The translations under genes and the position numbers were made by a program. A stretch of 52,709 nt of DNA from the NCBI GenBank assembly GCA_963777045.1, contig CAVZPD010000005.1, positions 1 to 52,709 on the forward strand, written 5' to 3'. Shown piece by piece: positions 24,320 through 32,955 of the stretch; position 1 is the first letter of the stretch, and each line of letters starts with the position of its first letter. The stretch comes from JAPSGM01 sp963777045. Its GTDB lineage: Bacteria; Chloroflexota; Limnocylindria; QHBO01. The notes beneath the pieces are model-generated. The model saw only the letters and a list, made by a program, of their open reading frames with translations, had not been told where the DNA came from and did not search any database.

Positions 24320-25729
24320 ATGGAGCTCACCGGAATCCAGGTCGCGACCTTCTTCGTCTGGCTGGTCGGATCGATCACCTTCATCCTCGCCCTGAAGTTC
24401 CTGGCATCGCCGCAGACGGCGCGGCGCGGCAACCTGATGGGCGCGGCCGGCATGGCGCTCGTCATCGCCTGGACCTTCCTCACCGTCGACGGCATGCTCG
24501 AGAACTGGTGGATCCTGCTCGTCGGCGGGCTGGTCGGCTCGGTGGTGGGCGTGCTCGGCGCGCGTCGGGTACCGATGACCGCCATGCCGCAGATGGTCGC
24601 CATCTTCAACGGCGCCGGCGGCGGCGCAGCGGCCGTGGTCGCCATGGCCGAATTCCTGCGCGACGCGGGCGGCACCGGCTCGGAGCTGCTCTCGCTGCCG
24701 TTCGTGATCGCCACCCTGCTGGGCGCCATCATCGGCGCCGTCTCGCTGACGGGCTCGATCATCGCCTTCGGCAAGCTGCAGGGGATCGTGACGGCCGCGC
24801 CGTACATGCTTCCCGGGCAGCGCATCATCACCGGGGCGCTCTTCCTGGTCATGATCGGCCTGGCCGTCTACGTGGCCGGCTTCGAGAACAACGTCGCCCT
24901 CTTCCTGCTCTACGTCGGCCTGGCCCTCGTCACCGGCGTGGTGCTGGTGATGCCCATCGGCGGGGCCGACATGCCGGTGGTGGTCAGCCTGCTCAACAGC
25001 TACACCGGCATCGCGGTGGCGGCTTCGGGCTTCGTGCTCAACAACTACGCGCTGCTGATCGCCGGAACCCTGGTCGGCGCCTCGGGCGGCATCCTCACCC
25101 AGCTCATGTGCAGGGCCATGAACCGGTCGCTCTTCAACGTCCTGTTCGCCGGCTTCGGCACGGCCGGCGGCGGTACTGCGGTCGGTGAGGAGGGCGAGGA
25201 GCAGCTGAAGGAGATCAGCGCCGAGGACGCCGCGGTGCTGATGGCCTACGGCAAGAAGGTGATCATCGTGCCGGGCTACGGCATGGCGGTCGCCCAGGCC
25301 CAGGGCCCGGTGCGCGAGCTGATGGACCTGCTGGTGGAGCGCGGCGTCGACGTCGAGTTCGCCATCCACCCCGTGGCTGGACGGATGCCCGGGCACATGA
25401 ACGTGCTGCTGGCCGAGGCGAACGTACCCTACGATCGGCTCAAGGAGATGGACGAGATCAACGACGAGTTCGACGATACCGATGTCGCCCTCGTCATCGG
25501 CGCCAACGACGTCGTCAACCCCATGGCCCGCGAAGCGGGCTCGCCGATCTCCGGCATGCCGATCCTGAACGTCGACGAGGCGCACAACGTCATCGTCCTG
25601 AAGCGCGGCCGTGGCACCGGGTTCGCCGGCATCCCCAACCCGCTCTTCAGCAACGAGAAGACGTCGATGCTGTTCGGCAACGCCAAGCCATCGGTGGAGG
25701 CGCTCGTCGCGGCAGTGAAACAGGCCTGA
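24320..25729 (+). CDS. pntB: NAD(P) transhydrogenase beta subunit
   Basis: Beta chain of 469 residues. The N-terminal 280 residues form about eight membrane helices of the proton channel. The C-terminal 180 residues are the NADP(H)-binding domain III, with the characteristic VIIVPGYGMAVAQAQGPVRELMDLL, GHMNVLLAEANVPYD, VIGANDVVNP and VLKRGRGTGFAGIPNPLF motifs. The complex uses the proton gradient to make NADPH from NADH, or runs in reverse. It is the last of three adjacent genes without spacing. The HIT gene starts 13 nt later and may be on the same transcript. Confidence 0.95.
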   Translation: MELTGIQVATFFVWLVGSITFILALKFLASPQTARRGNLMGAAGMALVIAWTFLTVDGMLENWWILLVGGLVGSVVGVLGARRVPMTAMPQMVAIFNGAGGGAAAVVAMAEFLRDAGGTGSELLSLPFVIATLLGAIIGAVSLTGSIIAFGKLQGIVTAAPYMLPGQRIITGALFLVMIGLAVYVAGFENNVALFLLYVGLALVTGVVLVMPIGGADMPVVVSLLNSYTGIAVAASGFVLNNYALLIAGTLVGASGGILTQLMCRAMNRSLFNVLFAGFGTAGGGTAVGEEGEEQLKEISAEDAAVLMAYGKKVIIVPGYGMAVAQAQGPVRELMDLLVERGVDVEFAIHPVAGRMPGHMNVLLAEANVPYDRLKEMDEINDEFDDTDVALVIGANDVVNPMAREAGSPISGMPILNVDEAHNVIVLKRGRGTGFAGIPNPLFSNEKTSMLFGNAKPSVEALVAAVKQA

Positions 25730-25742
25730 CCCGGCCGCGTTC

Positions 25743-26219
25743 ATGACGGATACGCAGGCCTGCGCCATCTGCGCTGGTCGCGACGGCGATCCAGGGCTGC
25801 TGCGCGAGGAGGTCTGGCGCGACGGGCTGTGGCGCCTCTCGATGAGCATCGAGAGCTACACGCCGGGGTTCGCGTACCTCGAGCCGCTTCGCCACGTGCC
25901 GCACATCGAGGACCTCGACGGCGACGAGGCACTCACCTTCGGCCCGACGCTGGCTCGCGTATGCGCCGCACTCAAGGCCGCGACGGATGCTGAACGCGTC
26001 TGGATCTACGTCTTCGGCGGCGGAATCCCGCACCTGCACGTGCACCTGGCTCCGCATCGCGAGGGAGACGCCCTGAACTCGGCCATGATCCGCGGCGAGC
26101 TGGAGGACATCCCGTTGCCGTCCGGCGCGCACCAGCTCGTGAGCCGCGACTTCCCCGAGGTGCCGCAGGACGAGCTGCGCGGCGTCATGCGCCGTACGCG
26201 AGACCGCCTCGGCCCATGA
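25743..26219 (+). CDS. HIT family protein
   Basis: Histidine-triad protein of 158 residues. The active-site motif H97-L-H99-V-H101 (PHLHVHLAP) is intact. Family members hydrolyse or transfer nucleoside monophosphates (AMP-lysine, Ap4A, galactose-1-phosphate). An N-terminal CAICAG motif may bind zinc as in some HIT proteins. A C-terminal extension after the motif is longer than in HinT and resembles no specific subgroup that I can name. It lies 13 nt after pntB and before two nucleotidase genes, which hints at nucleotide metabolism, but this is only context. Confidence 0.88.
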   Translation: MTDTQACAICAGRDGDPGLLREEVWRDGLWRLSMSIESYTPGFAYLEPLRHVPHIEDLDGDEALTFGPTLARVCAALKAATDAERVWIYVFGGGIPHLHVHLAPHREGDALNSAMIRGELEDIPLPSGAHQLVSRDFPEVPQDELRGVMRRTRDRLGP

Positions 26220-26283
26220 GCGACCGATGGGTACGTATGGACGGCTTCTGTGTTGACCGGTGGCAACGACTTCGGTCCGGATG

Positions 26284-26314
26284 TTGACGCCAGGCTGACG
26301 CCCCGTCTTACCAT
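26284..26314 (+). promoter_or_regulatory. Promoter of first 5'-nucleotidase gene
   Basis: TTGACG at 26284-26289 and TACCAT at 26309-26314 with a 19-nt spacer. A start near 26321 would give a leader of about 70 nt holding a 7-bp hairpin (GGATCTC at 26329 with GAGATCC at 26348) and a GGAGGAG ribosome binding site 9 nt before the ATG. Confidence 0.5.
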
Positions 26315-26389
26315 GGGTCTCCTGCTGCGGATCTCCCTGCTGCTCCCGAGATCCAGAGAAACGCCCTCAACTCGGAGGAGAGAGTGCTC

Positions 26390-28207
26390 ATGACTCCTGG
26401 ACAGACCCGTCCAAAACTGGTGGCGCTTTTCGCCGCGCTGAGCCTGGTGATGGCACTTGCCGTCCCGGCCATCGCGGGGAAGCCCGCTTCGCCGCCGGCC
26501 CAGAGCCAGCGCCCAGCCGACCCGCCCGGTCAGCTGATCGACGTCCAGCTGCTGGCCTTCAACGACTACCACGGACACCTGCAGGCGGATACGCCCGGCA
26601 CCGTCGAGGACCCGTTCATGAGCGGGAACTTCGTGCAGGCGGGTGGGGTCGAGTACCTGTCGTCGATGCTCCAGGACCTGCGTCATGGCCACAAGTACAG
26701 CCTGACCGTGGCCGCTGGTGACCTCATCGGCGGGTCGCCGGCCTTCTCAGGCCTGTTTCACGATGAGCCGTCGATTGAATCGCTGAACGCGCTGGGCCTC
26801 GACGTGTCCAGCGTGGGCAACCACGAGTTCGACGAGGGCATGACCGAGCTTCTGCGTATGCAGAACGGCGGCTGTCACCCCGATGATGGCTGCTACTTCG
26901 CGGACCAGCCCTACGCCGGCGCCGATTTCCCGTGGCTGGCCGCCAACGTGGTCTACGAGGCCACCGGCGACACCGTCCTGCCGCCCTACTGGATCACGAA
27001 GTTCAACAACGTGAAGGTCGGCTTCATCGGCATGACGCTGGAGGCGACCGATACGCTCGTCGCGGCAGCGGGCGTCCAGGGAATCGACTTCAAGGACGAG
27101 GCGGAGACGGCCAACGCACTGGTGCCGGTCCTGGAGTCCCAGGGCGTTGAGGCGATCATCGTCCTCCTGCATCAGGGCGGTTCACAGAACCCGGCACCGG
27201 GCGACGTCAACGCCTGCAACGATGTTTCCGGGCCGATCGTGGCCATCAACGCCAACCTGAGCCCGGCCATCGACGCGATGATCACCGGTCACACCCACCT
27301 GCCGTACAACTGCACCCTGCAGGATTCGGCGGGCCAGCCACGCATGGTCACCAGCGCCTACTCGTACGGGCGCGTGGTCAGCGAGATGAACCTGGTGCTC
27401 GACAAGCGGACGCACGACGTGCGCCGCGACCTGTCGAGCGCAACGAACCACATCGTCGACCAGTCGCAGCTCAGCCCCGACCCGGCCGAGACGGCGATCA
27501 TCGAGAAGTGGCAGCCACTCTACGATGAGGCCGGTTCAACGCCGGTTGGCACCATCACCGCCGACATCCTGCGCGGCGGCACGCCGCCCGGATCGGACCG
27601 CGGCGTCGAGTCGTCCGCCGGCAACCTGGTGGCCGATGCCCAGCTGTGGTCGACATCAGCCGCCGAAGCGCAGATTGCGTTCATGAACCCAGGCGGCGTC
27701 CGTTCGGACCTGCTCTACGCGTCGTCACCCGAGGGTGAAGGCGATGGGGTCGTGACCTTCGGCGAGGCATTCACGTTCCAGCCGTTCGGGAACACCCTGG
27801 TCACGTACAGCATGACGGGCCAGCAGATCCTGGACGTCCTGGCGGAGCAGTGCCAGCCCGCGGGTGGAGAACGACCCTTCCTGCACCTCGGCGTGTCGGA
27901 GGGCTTCACCTACGACCTGAGCAAGACGATCGTCGACACCGATCCCACTTCCGCCATCCAACTCGATTGCGTTTCTATCACCGTCAGCAACGTGATGCTG
28001 AACGGGGTCCCCTTGGACCCGGCCGGCGTCTACCGCGTGACGGTGAACAACTTCCTGGCCGATGGCGGTGACAACTTCACGACCTTCGGCGACGTCACCA
28101 CCCCGCGAAGTGACGGCGGGAACGACCTGGAGGCGCTGATCAACTACCTCGGCACCTTCGAGCCCGTTGCGCCACCCAGCACCGACCGGGTGAACGAGCT
28201 CCCGTAG
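26390..28207 (+). CDS. Secreted bifunctional metallophosphatase/5'-nucleotidase (UshA type)
   Basis: Exported enzyme of 605 residues. A signal peptide is evident (basic start, hydrophobic LVALFAALSLVMALAVPAIAG). The calcineurin-like domain has all metal motifs: FNDYHGH, AAGDLIGGS, GNHEFDEG, LLHQGG and ITGHTHLPYNC. The C-terminal 5_nucleotid_C domain holds SSAGNLVADAQ, MNPGGVRSDL and VTFGEAFTFQPFGNTLV. It should dephosphorylate extracellular nucleotides or UDP-sugars to release nucleoside and phosphate. No sortase or membrane anchor is visible. ATG 26390 is chosen over GTG 26384 because GGAGGAG stands 9 nt before it. A paralog follows in tandem. Confidence 0.92.
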   Translation: MTPGQTRPKLVALFAALSLVMALAVPAIAGKPASPPAQSQRPADPPGQLIDVQLLAFNDYHGHLQADTPGTVEDPFMSGNFVQAGGVEYLSSMLQDLRHGHKYSLTVAAGDLIGGSPAFSGLFHDEPSIESLNALGLDVSSVGNHEFDEGMTELLRMQNGGCHPDDGCYFADQPYAGADFPWLAANVVYEATGDTVLPPYWITKFNNVKVGFIGMTLEATDTLVAAAGVQGIDFKDEAETANALVPVLESQGVEAIIVLLHQGGSQNPAPGDVNACNDVSGPIVAINANLSPAIDAMITGHTHLPYNCTLQDSAGQPRMVTSAYSYGRVVSEMNLVLDKRTHDVRRDLSSATNHIVDQSQLSPDPAETAIIEKWQPLYDEAGSTPVGTITADILRGGTPPGSDRGVESSAGNLVADAQLWSTSAAEAQIAFMNPGGVRSDLLYASSPEGEGDGVVTFGEAFTFQPFGNTLVTYSMTGQQILDVLAEQCQPAGGERPFLHLGVSEGFTYDLSKTIVDTDPTSAIQLDCVSITVSNVMLNGVPLDPAGVYRVTVNNFLADGGDNFTTFGDVTTPRSDGGNDLEALINYLGTFEPVAPPSTDRVNELP

Positions 28208-28229
28208 CCCGTTTCCCGCGCGCAACCTT

Positions 28230-28263
28230 GGCCTCGGGTCGGACACGCGTCCGGCCCGAGGCC
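28230..28263 (+). terminator. Terminator hairpin after first 5'-nucleotidase gene
   Basis: A 15-bp stem (GGCCTCGGGTCGGAC with GTCCGGCCCGAGGCC, one G-T pair) closes on a 4-nt ACGC loop, 23 nt after the stop. No T-run follows, as is common in high-GC genomes. Confidence 0.7.
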
Positions 28264-28348
28264 TCTCCACGCTTCGACCCCAACGAATTTGAGGTGCGTG
28301 CGCGCAACGAGAGGCGTGCCGGGGCTGTGGATGTCCGGTTGGGTTGGG

Positions 28349-28354
28349 TAGCAT
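28349..28354 (+). promoter_or_regulatory. -10 box of second 5'-nucleotidase gene
   Basis: TAGCAT lies 114 nt before the ATG at 28469, after the upstream terminator, so the two paralogs are probably transcribed separately. Confidence 0.4.
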
Positions 28355-28468
28355 GGTGCTCCTTTTGGTGGGGTCTGCCGCGCTTGCGCGCAAGGGTGTC
28401 GCTGGCCCGGCCCATCCGTCTGGGGCTGATCTGCTCCGCTCCACCCAACGCAGAGGAGACACCGATTC

Positions 28469-30196
28469 ATGGATGCTCACCTCGGAGCCCCTGAGCGCCG
28501 CCTCGGCCGCAACCTGGCGGTCCTGTTGGCGACGATTGCGCTCGTCGTGCTGGCGGCGATGCCCGTCGCCGCGAAGGGCGGCCCTAGCCAGAACGGCCTC
28601 GACGCTCGGTCGGTGGACGTGCAGCTGCTGGCCATCAACGACTTCCACGGCAACCTGGAGCCGCCCAGCGGCTCGTCGGCACGAGTGCTGACCGAAGCCG
28701 GTGCCCTGGAGGGCAACGGCGGCGTCGAGTACCTGGCGACGCACATCAAGGATCTCCGCGAGGGGCACAAGTACACCCTGACGGTGTCGGCGGGAGACAA
28801 CATCGGCGCGAGCCCGCTGCTTTCCGGCTACTTCCACGATGAGCCCACCATCGAGGCGCTGAACGCCCTGGGCCTGGACATCGCCAGCGTGGGCAACCAC
28901 GAGTTCGACGAGGGCTACCAGGAGCTGCTGCGGATGCAGAACGGCGGCTGCCATCCGACCGATGGCTGCCAGGACGGCGATGGCTTCGGCGGCGCCGACT
29001 TCCAGTACCTCTCCGCCAACGTCTTCTACGAGGGCACCAACCAGACCGTCTTCCCCGCCTACCAGATCGAGAAGGTCGGCGGCGTCAGGATCGGCTTCAT
29101 CGGCCTGACCCTTGAAGGCACGCCGGGCATCGTGACGCCGGCCGGCGTGGCAGGACTCGAGTTCCGCGACGAGGCGGAGACGATCAACGCGCTGGTCCCG
29201 CAGCTGCAGGCACAGCACGTCGAGTCGATCGTGATCCTGCTCCACGAGGGCGGCTTCCAGTCGAGCAGCGCCTTCCCGAACACCTGCAACGGCCTCAACG
29301 GCGCCGTGGTCGACATCGTCAACAACCTGAATCCCGCGGTGGACGTGGTCATCAGCGGCCATACCCACCAGCAGTACAACTGCGAGATGAACGGGATGCT
29401 GCTCACCAGCGCCGCGAGCTTCGGGCGCCTGGTGACCGACATCGAGCTGAAGATCGACCGTGCCACCAAGGATGTCGTCTCGGCATCGGCCGACAACGTG
29501 ATCGTCACTCGTGACGTGCCGGCCGACCCGGCCGAGACGGCGATCATCGCAAAGTACGCGTCGATCGTGGACGTGGTCCGCAACGAGGTGATCGGCAGCA
29601 TCACCGAGGACCTGGTCCGGGCGCAGACCGTTGACGAGTCGCCGCTCGGCAACGCCATCGCCGACGCGCAGCTGGCCGCCACGACCGGGTTCGGGGCCCA
29701 GCTCGCGGTCATGAACCCGGGAGGGATCCGGGCCGATCTGCTCTGCGAAGCCGGCGAGTCCTCGCCGTGCGACGTGACCTTCGGCGAGGTCTTCAGTGTC
29801 CAGCCGTTCCAGAACGACCTGGTCACGCTGACGCTGACGGGTGCCCAGATCGACGACCTGCTGGAGCAGCAGTTCAACAACCCGGGGGCGGGTGAGAACC
29901 GCTTCCTGTCGGTCTCGAGCGGGTTCTCGTACTCGTACGATCCCGCCGGCGCCCAGGGCGACAAGGTGATCGACTCGTCGATCATGCTCAACGGCGTCAT
30001 GATCGATCCGCTGGCCGACTACCGGCTCACCGGGAACTCGTTCCTTACGTCGGGCACCGGGGATGGCTTCACGGTCTTCGCGCTGGCGCGAGATCGCGTC
30101 ATCGGCCCGGTCGACAGCAACGCGTTCGTCGACTGGATCGGTGCCAACTCCCCGGTGGCGCCACCGGCGCTGGATCGGGTCAACATCGCGCCGTAG
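28469..30196 (+). CDS. Secreted bifunctional metallophosphatase/5'-nucleotidase, paralog 2
   Basis: Second UshA-type enzyme, 575 residues, with the same architecture as its upstream neighbour. It has a signal peptide (RNLAVLLATIALVVLAAMPVAA), then INDFHGN, SAGDNIGAS, GNHEFDEG, LLHEGG and ISGHTHQQYNC. The C-terminal domain has SPLGNAIADAQ, MNPGGIRADL and VTFGEVFSVQPFQNDLV. GDNIGAS replaces the more usual GDxxGGS, and several substrate-domain stretches differ from paralog 1, so specificity may have diverged. A GAGGAG lies 10 nt before the ATG. An independent promoter and terminator flank it. Duplication is inferred from order and shared motifs. Confidence 0.92.
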   Translation: MDAHLGAPERRLGRNLAVLLATIALVVLAAMPVAAKGGPSQNGLDARSVDVQLLAINDFHGNLEPPSGSSARVLTEAGALEGNGGVEYLATHIKDLREGHKYTLTVSAGDNIGASPLLSGYFHDEPTIEALNALGLDIASVGNHEFDEGYQELLRMQNGGCHPTDGCQDGDGFGGADFQYLSANVFYEGTNQTVFPAYQIEKVGGVRIGFIGLTLEGTPGIVTPAGVAGLEFRDEAETINALVPQLQAQHVESIVILLHEGGFQSSSAFPNTCNGLNGAVVDIVNNLNPAVDVVISGHTHQQYNCEMNGMLLTSAASFGRLVTDIELKIDRATKDVVSASADNVIVTRDVPADPAETAIIAKYASIVDVVRNEVIGSITEDLVRAQTVDESPLGNAIADAQLAATTGFGAQLAVMNPGGIRADLLCEAGESSPCDVTFGEVFSVQPFQNDLVTLTLTGAQIDDLLEQQFNNPGAGENRFLSVSSGFSYSYDPAGAQGDKVIDSSIMLNGVMIDPLADYRLTGNSFLTSGTGDGFTVFALARDRVIGPVDSNAFVDWIGANSPVAPPALDRVNIAP

Positions 30197-30216
30197 GCGC
30201 ATCCAGATCCAACCTG

Positions 30217-30246
30217 CGAGGGCCGGTCCGCGAGGGCCGGCCCTCG
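30217..30246 (+). terminator. Terminator hairpin after second 5'-nucleotidase gene
   Basis: CGAGGGCCGG pairs with CCGGCCCTCG (10 bp) over a 10-nt loop, 21 nt after the stop, followed by a short TCGTTT stretch. An alternative 14-nt palindrome lies within it. Confidence 0.65.
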
Positions 30247-30255
30247 TCGTTTGGG

Positions 30256-30261
30256 TAGCAT
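30256..30261 (+). promoter_or_regulatory. -10 box of HAD gene at 30268
   Basis: TAGCAT-CGGTCC-ATG: a 6-nt spacer identical in sequence to the one at 1602-1614. It directly follows the preceding terminator. Confidence 0.6.
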
Positions 30262-30267
30262 CGGTCC

Positions 30268-30912
30268 ATGACAGACCGATGGGTGTGCCTGGACGTGGGC
30301 GAGACCCTCATCGACGAGACGCGCGTGTGGTCCACCTGGGCCGATGAGCTGGCGGTGCCCCGGCTCACCTTCATGGCCGCCATGGGCGCCGTCATCGCAC
30401 GCGGCGGGCAGCACGGCGACGTCTTCGGCGTCTTCGGCCTGTCCCGCGACGAGTGGCGCACCCACCTGCCCGCCGTGAAGGACGCATACGGGGGCTTCCG
30501 CGAGGAGGATCTGTACCCGGACGCCCGGCGTGCCATCGCAGCGCTCGAGTCGGCCGGCTACCGGATCGCGATCGTCGCCAACCAGCCGGCGGGGCGGTCA
30601 GCCGAGCTTCGCGCGCTCGGCATCGAGCCGGAGGTCCTCGCCATGTCCGACGAGATGGGCGTGGCCAAGCCTGACGCCGCCTTCTTCACGCGCGCGCTCG
30701 CGCTCATGGGGGAGCCGCCGGCCGGCTCCGTCGCGTACGTCGGCGACCGGATCGACAACGACGTGGGGCCGGCGGGCGCGGCCGGTCTTCGCGCCATCTG
30801 GCTGCGCCGCGGGCCATGGGGCGTGGTCCAGGATCGGGGGGAGGCTCGCCCCGCCCTGGTGGTCGACTCGCTCGACGAGCTGGTGGAGCGCATCGGGGAG
30901 GCCTGGGAGTAG
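30268..30912 (+). CDS. HAD family hydrolase
   Basis: Soluble 214-residue HAD-superfamily protein. Motif I is VCLDVGETLID, motif II IAIVANQPA, motif III Lys in GVAKPDAAFF, and motif IV AYVGDRIDNDVGPAGAAGLRAIWLRRG. Position two of motif I is Gly-Glu (DVGET), a common variant of DxDGT in which the general acid Asp is absent, so phosphatase chemistry may be altered. An alpha-helical cap (about 15-80) separates motifs I and II. It stands alone with its own leaderless-type promoter. A role in dephosphorylating nucleotides near the 5'-nucleotidases is possible, but only from position. Confidence 0.82.
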   Translation: MTDRWVCLDVGETLIDETRVWSTWADELAVPRLTFMAAMGAVIARGGQHGDVFGVFGLSRDEWRTHLPAVKDAYGGFREEDLYPDARRAIAALESAGYRIAIVANQPAGRSAELRALGIEPEVLAMSDEMGVAKPDAAFFTRALALMGEPPAGSVAYVGDRIDNDVGPAGAAGLRAIWLRRGPWGVVQDRGEARPALVVDSLDELVERIGEAWE

Positions 30913-31086
30913 CGATCGTCGCGATTCCGCCACCAGCTGGCGCTAACGACCGAGATTCGCCACCGCCGCGCCGGATCGGGGCGTTTCGTGGTGAATCCGA
31001 CTACGGCCTGGTGGATTCGACCCAGAAGGAGGTTCGGCGAGAAGATTGCTGGTCGATAGCGCCACCGGCGGGAGAATTTCTGCCGA

Positions 31087-32751
31087 CTACTCCCGCCGGC
31101 GCAGGATGACGTCGATCTCTCGTTCGCTGACGCCGTACCGAACGAGCGTGTGGCGCACCAGCTCGTTGCCCAGCTGGCGCTCGGCCGTGATCACGTGCGC
31201 CACGCCCAGGCGGCGCAGGTCCGCCTCATCGACGGTCGAGTGCGCCCGAGAGATCATGTGGATGCGCCCGTTCCGCGCGGACGCGTAGATCACCGCCTGC
31301 CGCGTGGCCAGCGGATCCGGCATGGCGACCACCAGCAGGCTCGCCGCCTCGATCCGCGCGACGTCCAGGACGGAGGCGGCTCCGCCATCGCCGTAGATGA
31401 CCGGGGCGCCACCGGCGATCGCCGCTCGTGCGCGCCGGTAGTCGCTCTCGATGGCGACCCACGGAATTCCGCGGCCCTCGAGCATCCGCGCCACGCTGCG
31501 GCCCACCGCCCCGTAGCCGAGCAGCACCACGTGGCGCGAGAGGCCCGCCGCCGGGCTGGGCGCCGAGTCGACCGACGGCGCGCGCCGGACGCGCTCGTCG
31601 AGGAGGTCACCCAGCCAGCCCGCTCCGGCAGCGACGGGGGCTGCCAGCAGGACCGAGATGACGACCGCGCCCATCGCCTGGCTGAAGGTCGCACTGTCGA
31701 CCGCGCCGAGCTGCAGGCCCACCGTGGCGAGCACGAAGCTGAACTCGCCCCCCTGTGCGATGAGTCCGCCAACGCGCAGCGAGGTGCTGATCCGGTTGCC
31801 GGAGCCGCGCACGATGGCGGCGATCGGCAGCCCCTTGCCGAAGATCACGAGCAGGAGCAGCACCAGCACGATCGGCCAGCCTTCGAGGACCGCGGCGGGC
31901 TGGAGGAGGATGCCGACCGAGACGAAGAAGATCGTGGCGAACAGCTCTCGCAGCGGGACAACCTCGCCCAGGACGCTGGCGGCCAGGTCCGACTCGGCGA
32001 GCGCCAGTCCGGCAACGAATGCGCCGAGCGCCACCGAGACGCCGACCTCGTTCGCGAGGGCCGCCGTACCGATGGCCACCACCGCCACCGCCACCACGAA
32101 CAGCTCGCGGCTGCCCAGCAGCGCCACGCGCGAGAGGACCGCCGGCAGCACCCGCGAACCGATCAGCAGGACCGCCACGACGAACGCCGCCGCGACCAGG
32201 GTGGCGAGCATGGCGTCGAGGACTGGATGCTCGGACTCGGTTGCCGCCGCGGACAGGACGACGACCAGCACCACGGTGACGAGGTCCTGGACGATCGACC
32301 ACGAGAGGGCCAGGCGCCCGTGCAGCGTCGTCTCCAGGGCCGACTCGCCGGCCACCTTCACCAGGACCACGCTGGAACAGATGCTGACGACCGCGCCGAC
32401 GAAGGCCGCCTCCACGGGCGGGCTGCCCAGGAACCAGGCGACGCCGCCGCCGAGGGCCATCGAGATGAGCACCTGGACGGGCGCACCGACCACCACCAGC
32501 CAGCCAGCCTCGAGCAGCTCCGCCAGGCGGAAGCGCAGGCCGATGCTGAACATGAGCAGCGCCACGCCGATCTCGGCCAGCGACTGGACCTCTTCGCGGT
32601 TCGCGACGTACCCAGGCGTGAACGGCCCGACCAGCAGCCCCGCCGCGATGTAGCCGACCATCGGCGGCATCCGTAGCCGGTTGGCCAGCGCGCCGAGCAG
32701 CAGGGCGGTGCCCAGCGCCGCGAGCAGCGTGATCGCGAGGCCGCCGGTCAC
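31087..32751 (-). CDS. CPA2 cation:proton antiporter with TrkA-N domain (KefB-like)
   Basis: Antiporter of 554 residues. About twelve membrane segments (5-385) carry the family's features (GYIAAGLLVGPFTPG, IGVALLMFSIGLRF and LGAFVAGLALAESD). A cytoplasmic Rossmann domain follows (RHVVLLGYGAVGRSVARMLEGRGIPWVAIESD, about 400-520). It should exchange K+ or Na+ for protons under nucleotide control. There is no TrkA-C domain after the Rossmann fold. The GTG start overlaps, as GTGA, a six-codon open frame that itself begins 6 nt behind a TATGAT box. It is divergent from a second CPA2 antiporter. Confidence 0.88.
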   Translation of the reverse strand: MTGGLAITLLAALGTALLLGALANRLRMPPMVGYIAAGLLVGPFTPGYVANREEVQSLAEIGVALLMFSIGLRFRLAELLEAGWLVVVGAPVQVLISMALGGGVAWFLGSPPVEAAFVGAVVSICSSVVLVKVAGESALETTLHGRLALSWSIVQDLVTVVLVVVLSAAATESEHPVLDAMLATLVAAAFVVAVLLIGSRVLPAVLSRVALLGSRELFVVAVAVVAIGTAALANEVGVSVALGAFVAGLALAESDLAASVLGEVVPLRELFATIFFVSVGILLQPAAVLEGWPIVLVLLLLVIFGKGLPIAAIVRGSGNRISTSLRVGGLIAQGGEFSFVLATVGLQLGAVDSATFSQAMGAVVISVLLAAPVAAGAGWLGDLLDERVRRAPSVDSAPSPAAGLSRHVVLLGYGAVGRSVARMLEGRGIPWVAIESDYRRARAAIAGGAPVIYGDGGAASVLDVARIEAASLLVVAMPDPLATRQAVIYASARNGRIHMISRAHSTVDEADLRRLGVAHVITAERQLGNELVRHTLVRYGVSEREIDVILRRRE

Positions 32752-32774
32752 GGAGCGGTGCCCTCCATCGGCCG

Positions 32775-32780
32775 ATCATA
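32775..32780 (-). promoter_or_regulatory. -10 box upstream of KefB-like gene
   Basis: TATGAT on the minus strand. Six nt downstream is an ATG (32768) opening a 6-codon frame (MEGTAP) whose TGA overlaps the GTG start of the antiporter. Confidence 0.5.
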
Positions 32781-32955
32781 CCGGCCGGGTGCGGCGGGGC
32801 CGGCCCGCCAGGCGGCAGGTGTTTGCCAGCGGGACCCCTCGGTCACTATCCTGCCCTCGTCGCGGACATCGCGACGGGTTGATCCGCTCCCGTATCGGCG
32901 GCGTACCGGTGGAGGCTGCGCAGAACGCGTGGCCTCCTGTCCTGCATGAGGAGCC

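Noticed and set aside
22754..25849. A 1031-codon open frame on the minus strand
   Set aside because: It lies antisense to the transhydrogenase genes; its His/Asp/Arg/Gly-rich content is the usual GC-driven shadow of codon position three, with no family features.
27725..30202. An 825-codon open frame on the minus strand across both nucleotidases
   Set aside because: It is a mirror of two well-supported secreted enzymes and is rich in charged low-complexity sequence.
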